DNA from: Alcanivorax sp. DSM 26293
GTDB lineage: Bacteria > Pseudomonadota > Gammaproteobacteria > Pseudomonadales > Alcanivoracaceae
Assembly (NCBI RefSeq): GCF_900107995.1
Contig: NZ_FNUM01000001.1
Location: forward strand, 1-64,000
Length of the DNA stretch: 64,000 nt
Direction: 5' to 3'
The position numbers and the translations under genes are program-made. Shown one piece after another: positions 16,901-25,130 of the stretch. Position 1 is the stretch's first letter; each line of letters opens with the position of its first letter. Under the pieces are notes generated by a model. The model did no database searches. It had not been told where the DNA came from and worked only from the letters and a program-made list of their open reading frames with translations.

Positions 16901-17043
16901 GCCAGAATGCTGATGGCAACGGTTCGGAAGAAGCGGCGTGATTCCCGCAATACTTCGATGGCCGGGGCCTCTTCCAAAGGTTGGCGCTCTACTGTTTCAT
17001 GAAGCAGACGTTTACCGTAATCCTGATCTGTACTCGTTGTCAT
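13909..17043 (-). CDS. Membrane-associated transglutaminase-fold protein lacking the catalytic Cys, with variable hydrophobic tail
   Basis: 1044 residues. Order: cytoplasmic N-terminus (1-40), hydrophobic helix or late signal sequence (41-62), charged coiled-coil-like region (63-215), Pro-rich linker (216-245), transglutaminase-like domain (about 305-445), and a long middle region. A conserved-looking module follows (GQKIWTITQDNL ... GYIVIDPQTGAGGYLIGGG), and then a strongly hydrophobic tail (930-1044) with two or three possible membrane helices. In the transglutaminase fold, His414 (HVWVEAW) and Asp441 (VPMDASF) are present. The position of the nucleophilic Cys is Ala342 (GNAFDTASLL), so catalysis is unlikely. 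From memory, proteins with this layout often sit beside RHS proteins. The tail is AT-rich compared with the rest. The gene starts 12 bp after the preceding gene, with GGGGGAAGAG before the ATG. Confidence 0.85.
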   Translation of the reverse strand: MTTSTDQDYGKRLLHETVERQPLEEAPAIEVLRESRRFFRTVAISILALFLNAVIWPSWALAIETERQKEQHRQAQWEAKNQHLHQVLKHVRDKTRDRKALIDRRLAEEGGTLDNVLTAIGLSQLTLEETSDLAWLAKRADKLHQKALKAFQKTEQRLKNKNLPARVRQRNEQAKAEYQSRYEAMQARLSALLDAESLSEQQEAAASLKKWMDSFTLSKPRDPFDPNNLPWSTPDPSQTPKPADSADELSARSGFPLFEQGVQLASNVITPDMLGNPGGPTEDDLAATLDAPLSEAISAKAEELDDDPVKIYQWVRNNIEFIPSYGSIQGAEYTLQHGKGNAFDTASLLIALLRAANIPARYAFGTVQMPADKVMNWVGNVSTPEAAGNLLGQGGIPNIGMVSGGKVTHTKLEHVWVEAWIDYQPSRGAVHRVGDSWVPMDASFKQYEYSEGMALEEQVLFDAEGLAQTIQDQSTINEEEGWVQGVPQQAMEESLTDYRAQLESYLESQAPDASVGDVLGTHSIKEIIHEQLATTLPYELLTRKLVAPELPDNLRWKFQYQLHTSLYGTPGTQLLKIEQPTVALAGKKLSLSFEPATPDDEETLASYLPEPDENGEIDPNDIPDTLPGYLIALTGEFAIGDDIAATAVSNMAMGEELLSEMGYWQPGRGWRTTRNQPIAGEYRALALNLQGISQHQAQALQTDLESTQQKLESEDFTGLTKQQVVGDLLYSTILSYFALSDVQDQIAQKQANSIGYRAPSYGLFKTSLTPQYWFGVPRDVKAEGLTMDVDHMTSTRVDKDNHHQRWVSFNRAQGTRMSAMEHLVPEQMYSTEDVPAYGISAVKAVQLAAAEGQKIWTITQDNLSVALPKLQLSSEIKSDIRNSVYAGKEVTAHERPVNFSGRQSTGYIVIDPQTGAGGYLIGGGENGAELIVEFLDHIATIIDALDFLDLVGDLGKLIGKYLGGAAGVLGFAFGLVSLFDKCMGVPGFLAFVFLYSVVQVALFALASLLAVTLVGLLFAVLIGVIVNAFVNLVIDALCVKGRNP

Positions 17044-17055
17044 TGCTCTTCCCCC

Positions 17056-20000
17056 TTACTGCCCCAATACGTCCAGAGTGGTCCCCACAGGGCCGTATTC
17101 CACCAAGCCTTGATCTGTGCCCACGTCGATTTTCCCCTGCAATCTGATTTCCCCGGGCTGGTCCGGCAGCCTGATCCAGAATTGCCATTGCTGCTCCTGG
17201 CCTGCCTCGATATGGAAGGGCCAAAGAAGGCTGCCATCATCCGCCAGGCGGCCTGTACCCGCGTCAACTGCCTCGGTGCCAGACGGCAAGATCAAATTCA
17301 CCTGACCCGCCACAGGTAGACCCAGGTTGGTCAGCGTTAAGCTCAGCGGGATCACCTTTCCTGCCACGGGAGACAGCGCTTGCGGGTGGATATGATCGAG
17401 AGCATGGGTAATCAGACTTGCCTGGGTACTTTCAAGCCCCGCGACAGAGGCTTCCGCCAGGACATCGAACCCCATGTAGACGCCCCGCCCCTGCCCATAG
17501 GCATAGTCGGTGGCGGATACGCCCCCTGACGGCAAATAATGCGCCAGCGCGTTGGCACCATTCAGTTGTACGCGCAGCGGTTTACCGTGGAGAGCCAGAG
17601 AAAAGCTGTCCTCTCCGGCATGGATGGGCGAATCACCCAGAGCGATCCCCCGAACTTTGGGTAGCTTGCCACGGGCGCTGATACCCAAGGCTGATTCCAG
17701 CCGGCCATTACGCTTGTCGTGATACCCGGCATAGAGCAGTCCGGCGCCATCAGCTACGGCATCGACCAGCTCATGTTGTGTACTTTCCGGTATTTTGACC
17801 GCTTCATGGAACAAGCCATAAACGGTATAACCACCGGTCTCGAACTCGCGAACGAAGTCGTCCGCCGTGCTGACCAAGGTATAGGACCAACCAGCCTCTT
17901 CCAGCAATTGCTGCAAGAAGCGACGCTGAGACAAGGCGGTGGGTGCGCCATCCGGGCCGTAGGGTTCAGCGCTATCCGTCGCCAGTACCTGATCGATGAC
18001 ATAGCTTTCCTGTTGCAACCCGGGATACAGCGACTGGCAGTCTGGCGTCAGCAGCCCACTGTCATGCAAAACGGGATTACCATTCTGCCAATGGGTTGCC
18101 ACAACCCGGACAGGAGACGACAGCTCTGCCTGGTTGACTGGGGCCAACGTGAAGGCCACATGGCTGGCACCGCTTCGCAGTATCGACACATCGACCTTGG
18201 TGCCGGGGTTGTTGTTAAGCACACCAGACTCTTGGCCAATCGATACCGTTTCAGTATCAAGCAGGTCGCCGCCGGCGGAATAGACTTCTAGTAGCACCTG
18301 ATCTTGAGGAAGCAGCACGACATCAGGCTGGAAATGCAGATCCAACTGACCTACCCCCTGACAAGAGCCTGCTTCCGCCCCATCGACCAGGGCCAACAGG
18401 CGCCCCCTACCCTCAAGGGAAAAGGCTGCTGGCAGCTTGTCGGCGATGGAGAAGGTACGAGTGGCCAGGATTCGCTCATTACCCCCCACATGTGTTGTCA
18501 GGACAGCTGCATAGGTAGCACCGATGGGGGCCAGGGCAAACCATGACTGACTACTTGCGGCACTCCCCTCAACAGGAAGCTCATCAATGCTGCTTGGCCA
18601 CTGGGCGACTACTTTTTCTGTTTCAGGATCGACAATGGAGAGGGTTACCGGAACATCCGACATGTCCGCGTTGCCCTCATTACTCACTGTCGTATTGATA
18701 GTCAGGTACTCGGATCGAAACACCGGATCCGCATTGATCTGGATATCACCCTGCAACCCTGCGCCATCCATCGCCGTTGAGAGGACTTCGAAGCCGGTTC
18801 CCGCTTCTGCCAGCAGGCTTCCCGGCTGATCACGCACCTCCAGGGTCAGGGTATAGTCACCTGGGCTGACGCCATCCAGCTCAATACGGTATTCAATATC
18901 ATGGAATCCCTGCGGACCGATTTGCGGCAGGTCTGCTTCCTGCTCCCAAACCTTTTCGCCGTCTGGCGCATACAACGCGGTGTGAGCCAGGGCGCCATTT
19001 AACTGTGCATTCAATGCCGGATTACTAATGCGGTCCTGGACTGTCACTGTTTCCCCCGGGAAGTAACCGGGCTTATCGGTATGGATGCTGGCTGCGGTTT
19101 GCGCCTGATCCGCAGAGACGATCTCGAATGGACTAGCCGCTTCATCAATCTGCAAACCGTTCTGATCAAACAGAGCGATGTGGGCCACATATTCACCGAC
19201 ATAAGCAGACCCTGTGTTCCAGGTAACTGGAGAAAGGGTTTTATGCTCTCCGTCAGACAAATAGATATCACTGAAATAGCGGACATCATTAACCAGATTT
19301 CCCGCAGCATCATGGATGGAAATCTGTGCATCTACCACTGAATCGAAACTGCTCAGACTGGTTACCGTCGAGCCTATTTCGACAAGCTGATTCGATGAAT
19401 AAGCAAACCGATCGGTAGTGATAGATTGTTTGTAGGCAGATGCCAATACCTTAGCGAATTGCGGCTCCAGGTCTCGACGAACTCGGTTGCCGTTTATATC
19501 TTCATAGGTAAGCACAATAGATTGGGTTACCAGCCGATCCTCTCCCGGTATGGGATTACGAAGCAGCACGCCGAAATCCAGGGCAGCCTGCTCCCCAGTA
19601 CCAAAGGTAGGGAAATCCCACTCCACCCGGATTCCATTCTCTTCACTTTCAATGCGGTCAGGCGGCACCTGGAAGCTACCCGAATTTATCTCAATGTCGG
19701 TTTTCCCCAGCAGCGCCGACACGGTTACATCGCGGATTTCTGCCTCGATAACCTTCACTTTAACGGGGTGAGGTAGCGCTGCCCTGCCACGATCATCAAT
19801 GGCAGTGAAGGTAATGATATGTTCTCCCAGCTGGGCCACTGATGGGGTCCAATTCAGTGCAGCCGTTGCCGGATTTCCCGGCGTTGACGTCAAGGTTGCC
19901 CCTGCAGGCAACCCCACATGGTCCAGAGACACGACATCTGACGTATCCGGATCCGTTGCTCTCAGATCTAATGAAAAGGGTCTATTGGCTGGCGCCAGAA

Positions 20001-20889
20001 TAGTGGTATTTGCTGGTGGAGTAGGCGGAATAGTGAATTGAGGTGCCGCGTTATCGGCAAAATCTTGTACCTGAATCAGGAAATCGATGGCGGTTGAGCT
20101 TTTGGCCTGGCCATCGCTACCAATATCTTCCATTTTCACTTGTAGTGCATACATGCCCAAAGCAGCGCTGGACGGGATTTCCCACCGAACAATCCCCGTT
20201 TCAGAATCAATCTGGATTGGGAATGAGCTCCCCCCTGGCAGTGCCCCAATCAAAGACTCCGAACTCGGAGAGAAACTCCAGCGAAGAGGATCCCCTTCAT
20301 CGCGTGCAGGAACGGAGAATGTGCAAACGTCTCCACGTGGGCAAGTCACAATCGGAGGAAGATTGCTGGAAGGAGGGGTATTCGGCTCTGACAGATCCAC
20401 TGACGCACGCACCAGGAAACTACTTGCCGGGTTACGCAATCCACCAATCCTGCAACACCCACTCGCACTCATGATCCATGGCTGACCATTTGTGTTAACC
20501 GATGCCGGATAGGTTTTTCGAATTGCACTATCGCCCGTCTGGGTTGATTTGCTTACGGCAACCACCCAGTCCTGGGCTGCACTGTAGGCGACAACCTCGA
20601 AATATATCGTTCCTAAAGAGGTTCCATCACCAAAATTCAGGCGCGCACCAGGCCGAATAATGTCTCCTATTTGGGGACGACCATCTTGGGCACTTCCCCA
20701 AAAATAGCTGCGCCGCCATGCGGTAGTGAATGAAATATCAATCGTATTTTCCGCTATATCAGGCCTTGGCTCCCAAGTCAGATGACCGAAGCGGAAATGA
20801 GAGGCCTCCACTCCACGCATCAATATCAGTAGGATTAAACCCACCATAATTCTTACCATGGTTTTAAAAGCGATATTATTCTGTTTCAT
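17056..20889 (-). CDS. Large secreted Ig-like protein with a C-terminal GATase-like domain
   Basis: 1277 residues with a signal peptide (1-29, MVGLILLILMRGVEA). Mature domains: an N-terminal module starting SHFRFGHLTW and containing SGCCRIGGLRN (30-168); two putative Ig/cadherin-like domains (about 178-275 and 280-385); a series of beta-sandwich repeats of the CARDB/NEW3 kind, for example TDRFAYSSNQLVEIG and TDKPGYFPGETVTV. A domain resembling glutamine-amidotransferase-like/ThuA folds follows (around 1000-1170; GGYTVYGLFHEAVKIP, GAGLLYAGYHDKRNG), then a final beta-sandwich. Predicted to be exported to the periplasm or surface. The start overlaps the previous stop as ATGA. Function unknown; the domain mix suggests a structural or adhesive component. 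Confidence 0.85.
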   Translation of the reverse strand: MKQNNIAFKTMVRIMVGLILLILMRGVEASHFRFGHLTWEPRPDIAENTIDISFTTAWRRSYFWGSAQDGRPQIGDIIRPGARLNFGDGTSLGTIYFEVVAYSAAQDWVVAVSKSTQTGDSAIRKTYPASVNTNGQPWIMSASGCCRIGGLRNPASSFLVRASVDLSEPNTPPSSNLPPIVTCPRGDVCTFSVPARDEGDPLRWSFSPSSESLIGALPGGSSFPIQIDSETGIVRWEIPSSAALGMYALQVKMEDIGSDGQAKSSTAIDFLIQVQDFADNAAPQFTIPPTPPANTTILAPANRPFSLDLRATDPDTSDVVSLDHVGLPAGATLTSTPGNPATAALNWTPSVAQLGEHIITFTAIDDRGRAALPHPVKVKVIEAEIRDVTVSALLGKTDIEINSGSFQVPPDRIESEENGIRVEWDFPTFGTGEQAALDFGVLLRNPIPGEDRLVTQSIVLTYEDINGNRVRRDLEPQFAKVLASAYKQSITTDRFAYSSNQLVEIGSTVTSLSSFDSVVDAQISIHDAAGNLVNDVRYFSDIYLSDGEHKTLSPVTWNTGSAYVGEYVAHIALFDQNGLQIDEAASPFEIVSADQAQTAASIHTDKPGYFPGETVTVQDRISNPALNAQLNGALAHTALYAPDGEKVWEQEADLPQIGPQGFHDIEYRIELDGVSPGDYTLTLEVRDQPGSLLAEAGTGFEVLSTAMDGAGLQGDIQINADPVFRSEYLTINTTVSNEGNADMSDVPVTLSIVDPETEKVVAQWPSSIDELPVEGSAASSQSWFALAPIGATYAAVLTTHVGGNERILATRTFSIADKLPAAFSLEGRGRLLALVDGAEAGSCQGVGQLDLHFQPDVVLLPQDQVLLEVYSAGGDLLDTETVSIGQESGVLNNNPGTKVDVSILRSGASHVAFTLAPVNQAELSSPVRVVATHWQNGNPVLHDSGLLTPDCQSLYPGLQQESYVIDQVLATDSAEPYGPDGAPTALSQRRFLQQLLEEAGWSYTLVSTADDFVREFETGGYTVYGLFHEAVKIPESTQHELVDAVADGAGLLYAGYHDKRNGRLESALGISARGKLPKVRGIALGDSPIHAGEDSFSLALHGKPLRVQLNGANALAHYLPSGGVSATDYAYGQGRGVYMGFDVLAEASVAGLESTQASLITHALDHIHPQALSPVAGKVIPLSLTLTNLGLPVAGQVNLILPSGTEAVDAGTGRLADDGSLLWPFHIEAGQEQQWQFWIRLPDQPGEIRLQGKIDVGTDQGLVEYGPVGTTLDVLGQ

Positions 20890-23597
20890 TGCGCCTCTCC
20901 CCTAAGACGAACTTCGACACCCAGATTTGCATCGCCCTCCGGCACAACGACTGAGGGAGACAACCCCTGCTCAATCTCAAGACGAGTACCTGGTGCAACA
21001 TAAAAAGGCGCCCCCTGGACAGCTTTTGGCTGCACACTTCCACCTACCTGCACGTGGATGGCGTGTTCTCCAGGGTGCTCAAATGTCAAAGGCACAGCAT
21101 CTAAAACGACACGTTTTTGAGGCTGACCAGGTTCAAGATCAAGAGCCCACTGGCCATTTTGAATAACATTCCCATCAGGAGAGACAAGTTGAAAATCTCC
21201 TGACAAAGAGGATGCCATATTGGAGTAATGCAAAGCCTGTACAGAAAAAGCGACATCTTCTGTGGCACCTTGAGTGGTGTATGCAGGCTCTGGCTTGATG
21301 ATCAGAAGTTCAACGTTTTGCGTTGCCACTACCGAAATCGTTACCTCATGTTCTGCCAACACCGCCCCTTCAGAGGCATCTACGGCTTGAACCACGATGC
21401 GATATTCCCCAGGCGGGAATGCATCGGTATTCCAATTGGCGGGCACAATTTCTTGCTGACCAGGCTCCAGTGTAATGAACGCTTCTGTATCACCATGATG
21501 GTGATGGCTATGACCATAATGTCCCTCTTCCAGATCAACAGCGGGATACTGTTCAAACAAATCACCATTACTACCAAAAACATTGACATAAAGGCGTACT
21601 GTCCTTGGTCTATCTCCCTGATTTCTCAATGTACTTTCAAGAAGTACAGCGTTATAAGCCTGATATTGATTCCTGTCCGTGGTCAGCGCTTCAAATCCAA
21701 CCCCTTCAACTGATGCTTTTTGCAGGGGAATATCCAGATTGATGTTACCCGGCTCCTGTATCGTCAAATTCATGGCTGCGGATAGGTAACCAGAAAAAGA
21801 AGCGCGGATATCAAACTCGGTCACACTGATTCCTTCCAGCCTATAAGCGCCCTCAGCATCGCTAACTGCCTCAACTCCAGCAGCACTAACTTTAGCACCG
21901 GATAACGGAGCACCAGACTCACTGTCCTTTACCTTTCCAGAAATCGTCGTCGTTGCACTCTGTTTTCGAAGAGCAACAACGCCCAAATCGTTACCTCCTA
22001 CTGCCGGAATAAAACCGATCACCGTAGTTTCGTAGCCGGACATAGATAATTGAACTTGAGTTTCTTCCACTTCCAGACCTTCAAGCATGAAGGAACCATT
22101 GCTTGAACTTTTTACACTAAGCCCTTTTTCCTCCACTTCTACAGATACGTTTTCCAACCCCTTACCGGTATCAGAATCAACAGCCTTGCCCTGAACAGAA
22201 ACATCCTGTGGAGGAGGATTTCCTTTCAGATAAAGCACGGGAGAGAAATTAAGGTGGCTTCCAGCCACAACAGAAGCGGTAGCAGTGACCGTCACATAGC
22301 CCTCCGAGCTGACCGCTAATTGAATGTCGCCTGGTAAGGAAGATAGAGCGTACAGGCCATTTTCATCCGAAACGGTCTGCCCGGTTGAAGCCCCGGCCAA
22401 AGAGACCTGCGCTCCAGGAATTGGGAGCCCCCGCGTATCCCTGATCACTCCGCTAATGAGTCCGCTATCGGGTAGCGGGCTCATTTCAATAGTCCCTACA
22501 CTCAGATGCTGGCCTGCCCCAACGCGTCCACTCTGACTCACCCCCTGAAACCCACTGGCTTGATAGGACAGGGAGTAATCATCCGGCTCCATATCGGTCA
22601 GCCGGAAACGGCCATCTTGGCCACTTTTTGCGCTATAACTACTACCACCCTGAGCAGTGACTACTACGTTTTCTATGGGCTGGCGAGTATTGCTGTCGAT
22701 GACCTGCCCCTCAATGTTTCCAGCACTGGGGTCAACGGGTTCTGGAGCGGTGGAAACTTGATAAAGGGCGCGCAACGCCAGAGCTGTAGCAAACACATCA
22801 CCGCCCCAGCTGCCATTCTCTGTCTGACCGACCTTCAGGTTTTCCAAGCCCGCTTGGTAGCGAGTGCTGTCGGTAATGACAGGAATAAGAGCCTGCAATG
22901 CCAATGCCGTCTCCACGATGCTTCCCCAGCCATCACTACTCTGATTAGCGAGAAGATATTCACTAGCGGCAGATATCGAGGCCCCGACAGGATATCGGAA
23001 CCGGTAACGCTGCAAAGCCCGGCTGGTTATAGCCGTTACGTAAGTGCTAGTAAAATTAGGAGTTTCAGACCAGCCGCCATCTGCTTGCTGGTTTGAAAGA
23101 AGAAAAGTGATAGCTCGATCAAGCTTGTCAGGCGACACAGAATCTCCTGACGCCCATGCATTAAGCGCTAAGGCAGTATTCAGCACACTCCCATCATGAC
23201 CCGGATAGCCTCCAACACCGCCGTTATAGGCGATTCGTTCTGACACAATGCCAGAATCGATAGTATCCGTTAGCCCGAATTGCTCAGCCAGAAGATCCAT
23301 TCTGGAATGGAATTCAGAGTGGGAAGAGAGATCAGGCTGCAACAAGAAGCCTACTCCCGAGTCACGCTGTGTATCGGATAGGCTTTCCAAGTCGCCTAAT
23401 GCCAATAGTGACTCAATCGTTGCCTGGTATTCAGTCGAACTCGTCTGATCTGTATAGAAGGCGCCATCCTGGCGTTGCTGCTGCTTTAGCCACTCGACTC
23501 CTGAAGGAGTGCTTGCCCAAGCTCCAGAAATAAAGAGAAGGCAGAAAGACAGAAAAAGATAGTAAATACTTCCTAATGAAGCGCCCCGCATCCCCAT
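20886..23597 (-). CDS. Secreted alpha/alpha-toroid and carboxypeptidase-regulatory-repeat protein
   Basis: 903 residues with a signal peptide (IYYLFLSFCLLFISGAWAS). Residues 30-285 carry repeats of the prenyltransferase/squalene-cyclase type (WLKQQQRQDGAF, LLSNQQADGGWSE, NLKVGQTENGSWGG), likely a toroid used for binding, not catalysis, since no acidic DxDD motif is seen. Four carboxypeptidase-regulatory-like beta domains follow (about 293-375, 378-457, 465-545, 550-628; each with GxV.D...xPxxxxxV and SDxxGxY/F-type strands). The C-terminal 270 residues are Ig-like and include a histidine cluster (GHYGHSHHHHGD, 692-702). First gene of the four-gene cluster; the promoter should lie in 23598-23730. 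Confidence 0.85.
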   Translation of the reverse strand: MGMRGASLGSIYYLFLSFCLLFISGAWASTPSGVEWLKQQQRQDGAFYTDQTSSTEYQATIESLLALGDLESLSDTQRDSGVGFLLQPDLSSHSEFHSRMDLLAEQFGLTDTIDSGIVSERIAYNGGVGGYPGHDGSVLNTALALNAWASGDSVSPDKLDRAITFLLSNQQADGGWSETPNFTSTYVTAITSRALQRYRFRYPVGASISAASEYLLANQSSDGWGSIVETALALQALIPVITDSTRYQAGLENLKVGQTENGSWGGDVFATALALRALYQVSTAPEPVDPSAGNIEGQVIDSNTRQPIENVVVTAQGGSSYSAKSGQDGRFRLTDMEPDDYSLSYQASGFQGVSQSGRVGAGQHLSVGTIEMSPLPDSGLISGVIRDTRGLPIPGAQVSLAGASTGQTVSDENGLYALSSLPGDIQLAVSSEGYVTVTATASVVAGSHLNFSPVLYLKGNPPPQDVSVQGKAVDSDTGKGLENVSVEVEEKGLSVKSSSNGSFMLEGLEVEETQVQLSMSGYETTVIGFIPAVGGNDLGVVALRKQSATTTISGKVKDSESGAPLSGAKVSAAGVEAVSDAEGAYRLEGISVTEFDIRASFSGYLSAAMNLTIQEPGNINLDIPLQKASVEGVGFEALTTDRNQYQAYNAVLLESTLRNQGDRPRTVRLYVNVFGSNGDLFEQYPAVDLEEGHYGHSHHHHGDTEAFITLEPGQQEIVPANWNTDAFPPGEYRIVVQAVDASEGAVLAEHEVTISVVATQNVELLIIKPEPAYTTQGATEDVAFSVQALHYSNMASSLSGDFQLVSPDGNVIQNGQWALDLEPGQPQKRVVLDAVPLTFEHPGEHAIHVQVGGSVQPKAVQGAPFYVAPGTRLEIEQGLSPSVVVPEGDANLGVEVRLRGEAQ

Positions 23598-23734
23598 GCA
23601 GCCCCCTAGATTATTAGTCTATTAACCAGCAGGGCAGAGGCTAGCAGCTGAGCCTATCCAGAGTAATGGGGAATAGATCAAGAGAGCGTAAGAGATTTCC
23701 TACATGCGCTGACCATGAAATCGACACTTATTTC

Positions 23735-23769
23735 GCAGCTATTAATTATTCATTATTAACTATTAATTA
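23735..23769. repeat. Right heptamer-repeat arm bracketing the accessory cluster
   Basis: 35 bp, read on the minus strand as 7-bp units TAATTAA, TAGTTAA, TAATGAA and so on, ending CTGC. It is the inverted partner of 13163-13189. The stop codon of the DUF1285 gene (23769-23767) is its outermost TAA. The rest of the gap 23598-23734 shows no gene. Confidence 0.65.
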
Positions 23770-24318
23770 CCCCAGGCTGCCCAACTCAAAACGCCGACCA
23801 TTACTCTCCACAAACAGCTTTCCCTCTTCCTCAAACGCCCAATCCACCAGCTGATAAAACGCAGAACGACCGATCAGGGCTTCCAGGTTTTCCCGTACCA
23901 GCAGGTACGGAGACGGCTCGCCGGTTTGCGGGTCGGTTTCCACGCGCAAGGGGTGGTTGTCGCCCGCTACCACATGGCTGCCCACATTGGTGGTGAACAC
24001 CAGTTTGCTCGTGCCGCCCTCTTCCAGACGTTGTACTTCCACCGCCACGAAGGGGGCATCGTCCACCTTGATACGCAGCTTTTCCACCGGGGTGATCAGG
24101 AAGTAGTCATCGCCTTCACGCAGCAGGATGGTGGAAAACAACGCCACCATACGTTCACGCTGGATGGGGGAATTCTGATAGTACCAGGTGCCATCCCGGG
24201 CGATGCGCATGTCGATATCCGCATGGCGCTCCGGCTGCCACTGGTGCACCGGCGGCAGGCCGCTTTCATCCTTGTCCGCTTTCTCCAGGAGTGCCAGCAG
24301 TTCTTCCGCCTGTTTCAT
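23767..24318 (-). CDS. DUF1285 family protein
   Basis: A 183-residue soluble protein of the DUF1285 family, recognised from PPVHQWQPERHADIDMRI and the following DGTWYYQNSPI with VALFSTILLREGDDYFLITP. Function unknown. It overlaps the end of the TetR gene by 4 bp (ATGA), so the two are expected to be cotranscribed. Its stop codon belongs to the repeat arm at 23735-23769. Confidence 0.85.
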   Translation of the reverse strand: MKQAEELLALLEKADKDESGLPPVHQWQPERHADIDMRIARDGTWYYQNSPIQRERMVALFSTILLREGDDYFLITPVEKLRIKVDDAPFVAVEVQRLEEGGTSKLVFTTNVGSHVVAGDNHPLRVETDPQTGEPSPYLLVRENLEALIGRSAFYQLVDWAFEEEGKLFVESNGRRFELGSLG

Positions 24319-24950
24319 CGCGGCCCCCGTTGGCCCTTGTTGCCCATGCGGATGCCGATCTCGATAAGGAAATCCAGGAAGTCGTCCTTGTCATCGATGA
24401 GCTTCTGGTAGAACGGGGATTCCATCAACGCCACCGCCCCATGGGCCAGCGCCCAGGCGGAGCAGATATGATAGATCGGGTCCACATCTTCCAGGGAGCC
24501 TTCGGCAATGCGCGCCTTGACGATATCCGTCAGGCGGGCAAAGTTGGCTTCGCGAATGCGATGCAACTTGTCCACCAGCTCCGGCAGGGCATGATCCTTG
24601 ATCACCTTGTTCTCAAGGCGGTCGAACAACTGGTAGCGCTTGGGGTCACTGATCCGGAAACGGAAATACTCCCGCGCCAGTCTCTCCTTGTCGTCGCCAC
24701 CGGAAATGCTCTGGAACACCTCAGCCAGATCCTCCTCATAACGGAGCATCAGCAACAGGTAAATCTCGTTCTTGGTCTCGAAGTGCTTGTAGATGGTGCC
24801 CTTGCCGATACCGACCCGGTCGGCAATCATTTCCACGGTCACACGGTCTTCGCCCTCTTCCAGAAACAGTTCAAGGGCTGCATCGAGAATCTGTCGCTCC
24901 CGTTGACGAAATTCCTGCGCCTTGCGCGTGGCTTTTTCCAGGTCACCCAT
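24315..24950 (-). CDS. TetR/AcrR family transcriptional regulator
   Basis: A 211-residue regulator with an N-terminal helix-turn-helix (RQILDAALELFLEEG ... MIADRVGIGKGTIYKHFETK) and a ligand-binding C-terminal domain. The frame opens at 24974, but AAGGAG is placed 6 nt before the ATG at 24950, whereas the earlier ATG has no ribosome site, so I prefer 24950. A 14-bp perfect palindrome 50 bp upstream could be its own operator. It is cotranscribed with the DUF1285 gene. Confidence 0.88.
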   Translation of the reverse strand: MGDLEKATRKAQEFRQRERQILDAALELFLEEGEDRVTVEMIADRVGIGKGTIYKHFETKNEIYLLLMLRYEEDLAEVFQSISGGDDKERLAREYFRFRISDPKRYQLFDRLENKVIKDHALPELVDKLHRIREANFARLTDIVKARIAEGSLEDVDPIYHICSAWALAHGAVALMESPFYQKLIDDKDDFLDFLIEIGIRMGNKGQRGPR

Positions 24951-25000
24951 CAATTTCTCCTTCGAACCCGTCATACCAGACGTAAGGACGGTTTGAGAAA

Positions 25001-25014
25001 CCTCTGATCAGAGG
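25001..25014. promoter_or_regulatory. Candidate TetR operator palindrome
   Basis: CCTCTGATCAGAGG is a perfect 14-bp palindrome between the divergent TetR and aminotransferase genes. Position and symmetry suit autoregulation by the TetR protein. This is an inference from location only. Confidence 0.45.
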
Positions 25015-25130
25015 CTCCTAACTCCCGCAATTCTAACGTATTCCCTTTTTATAAACACAGGCTTGTATTGATGGAAATACCACAGGGGTTAGCATAGCGT
25101 CATGACACACTCGCCCAGCATGGAGGCATC

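Noticed and set aside
13163-23769. The accessory cluster as an integrative element or prophage
   Set aside because: No integrase, transposase, tRNA attachment site or phage gene is present between the arms; only the inverted heptamer repeats hint at insertion.
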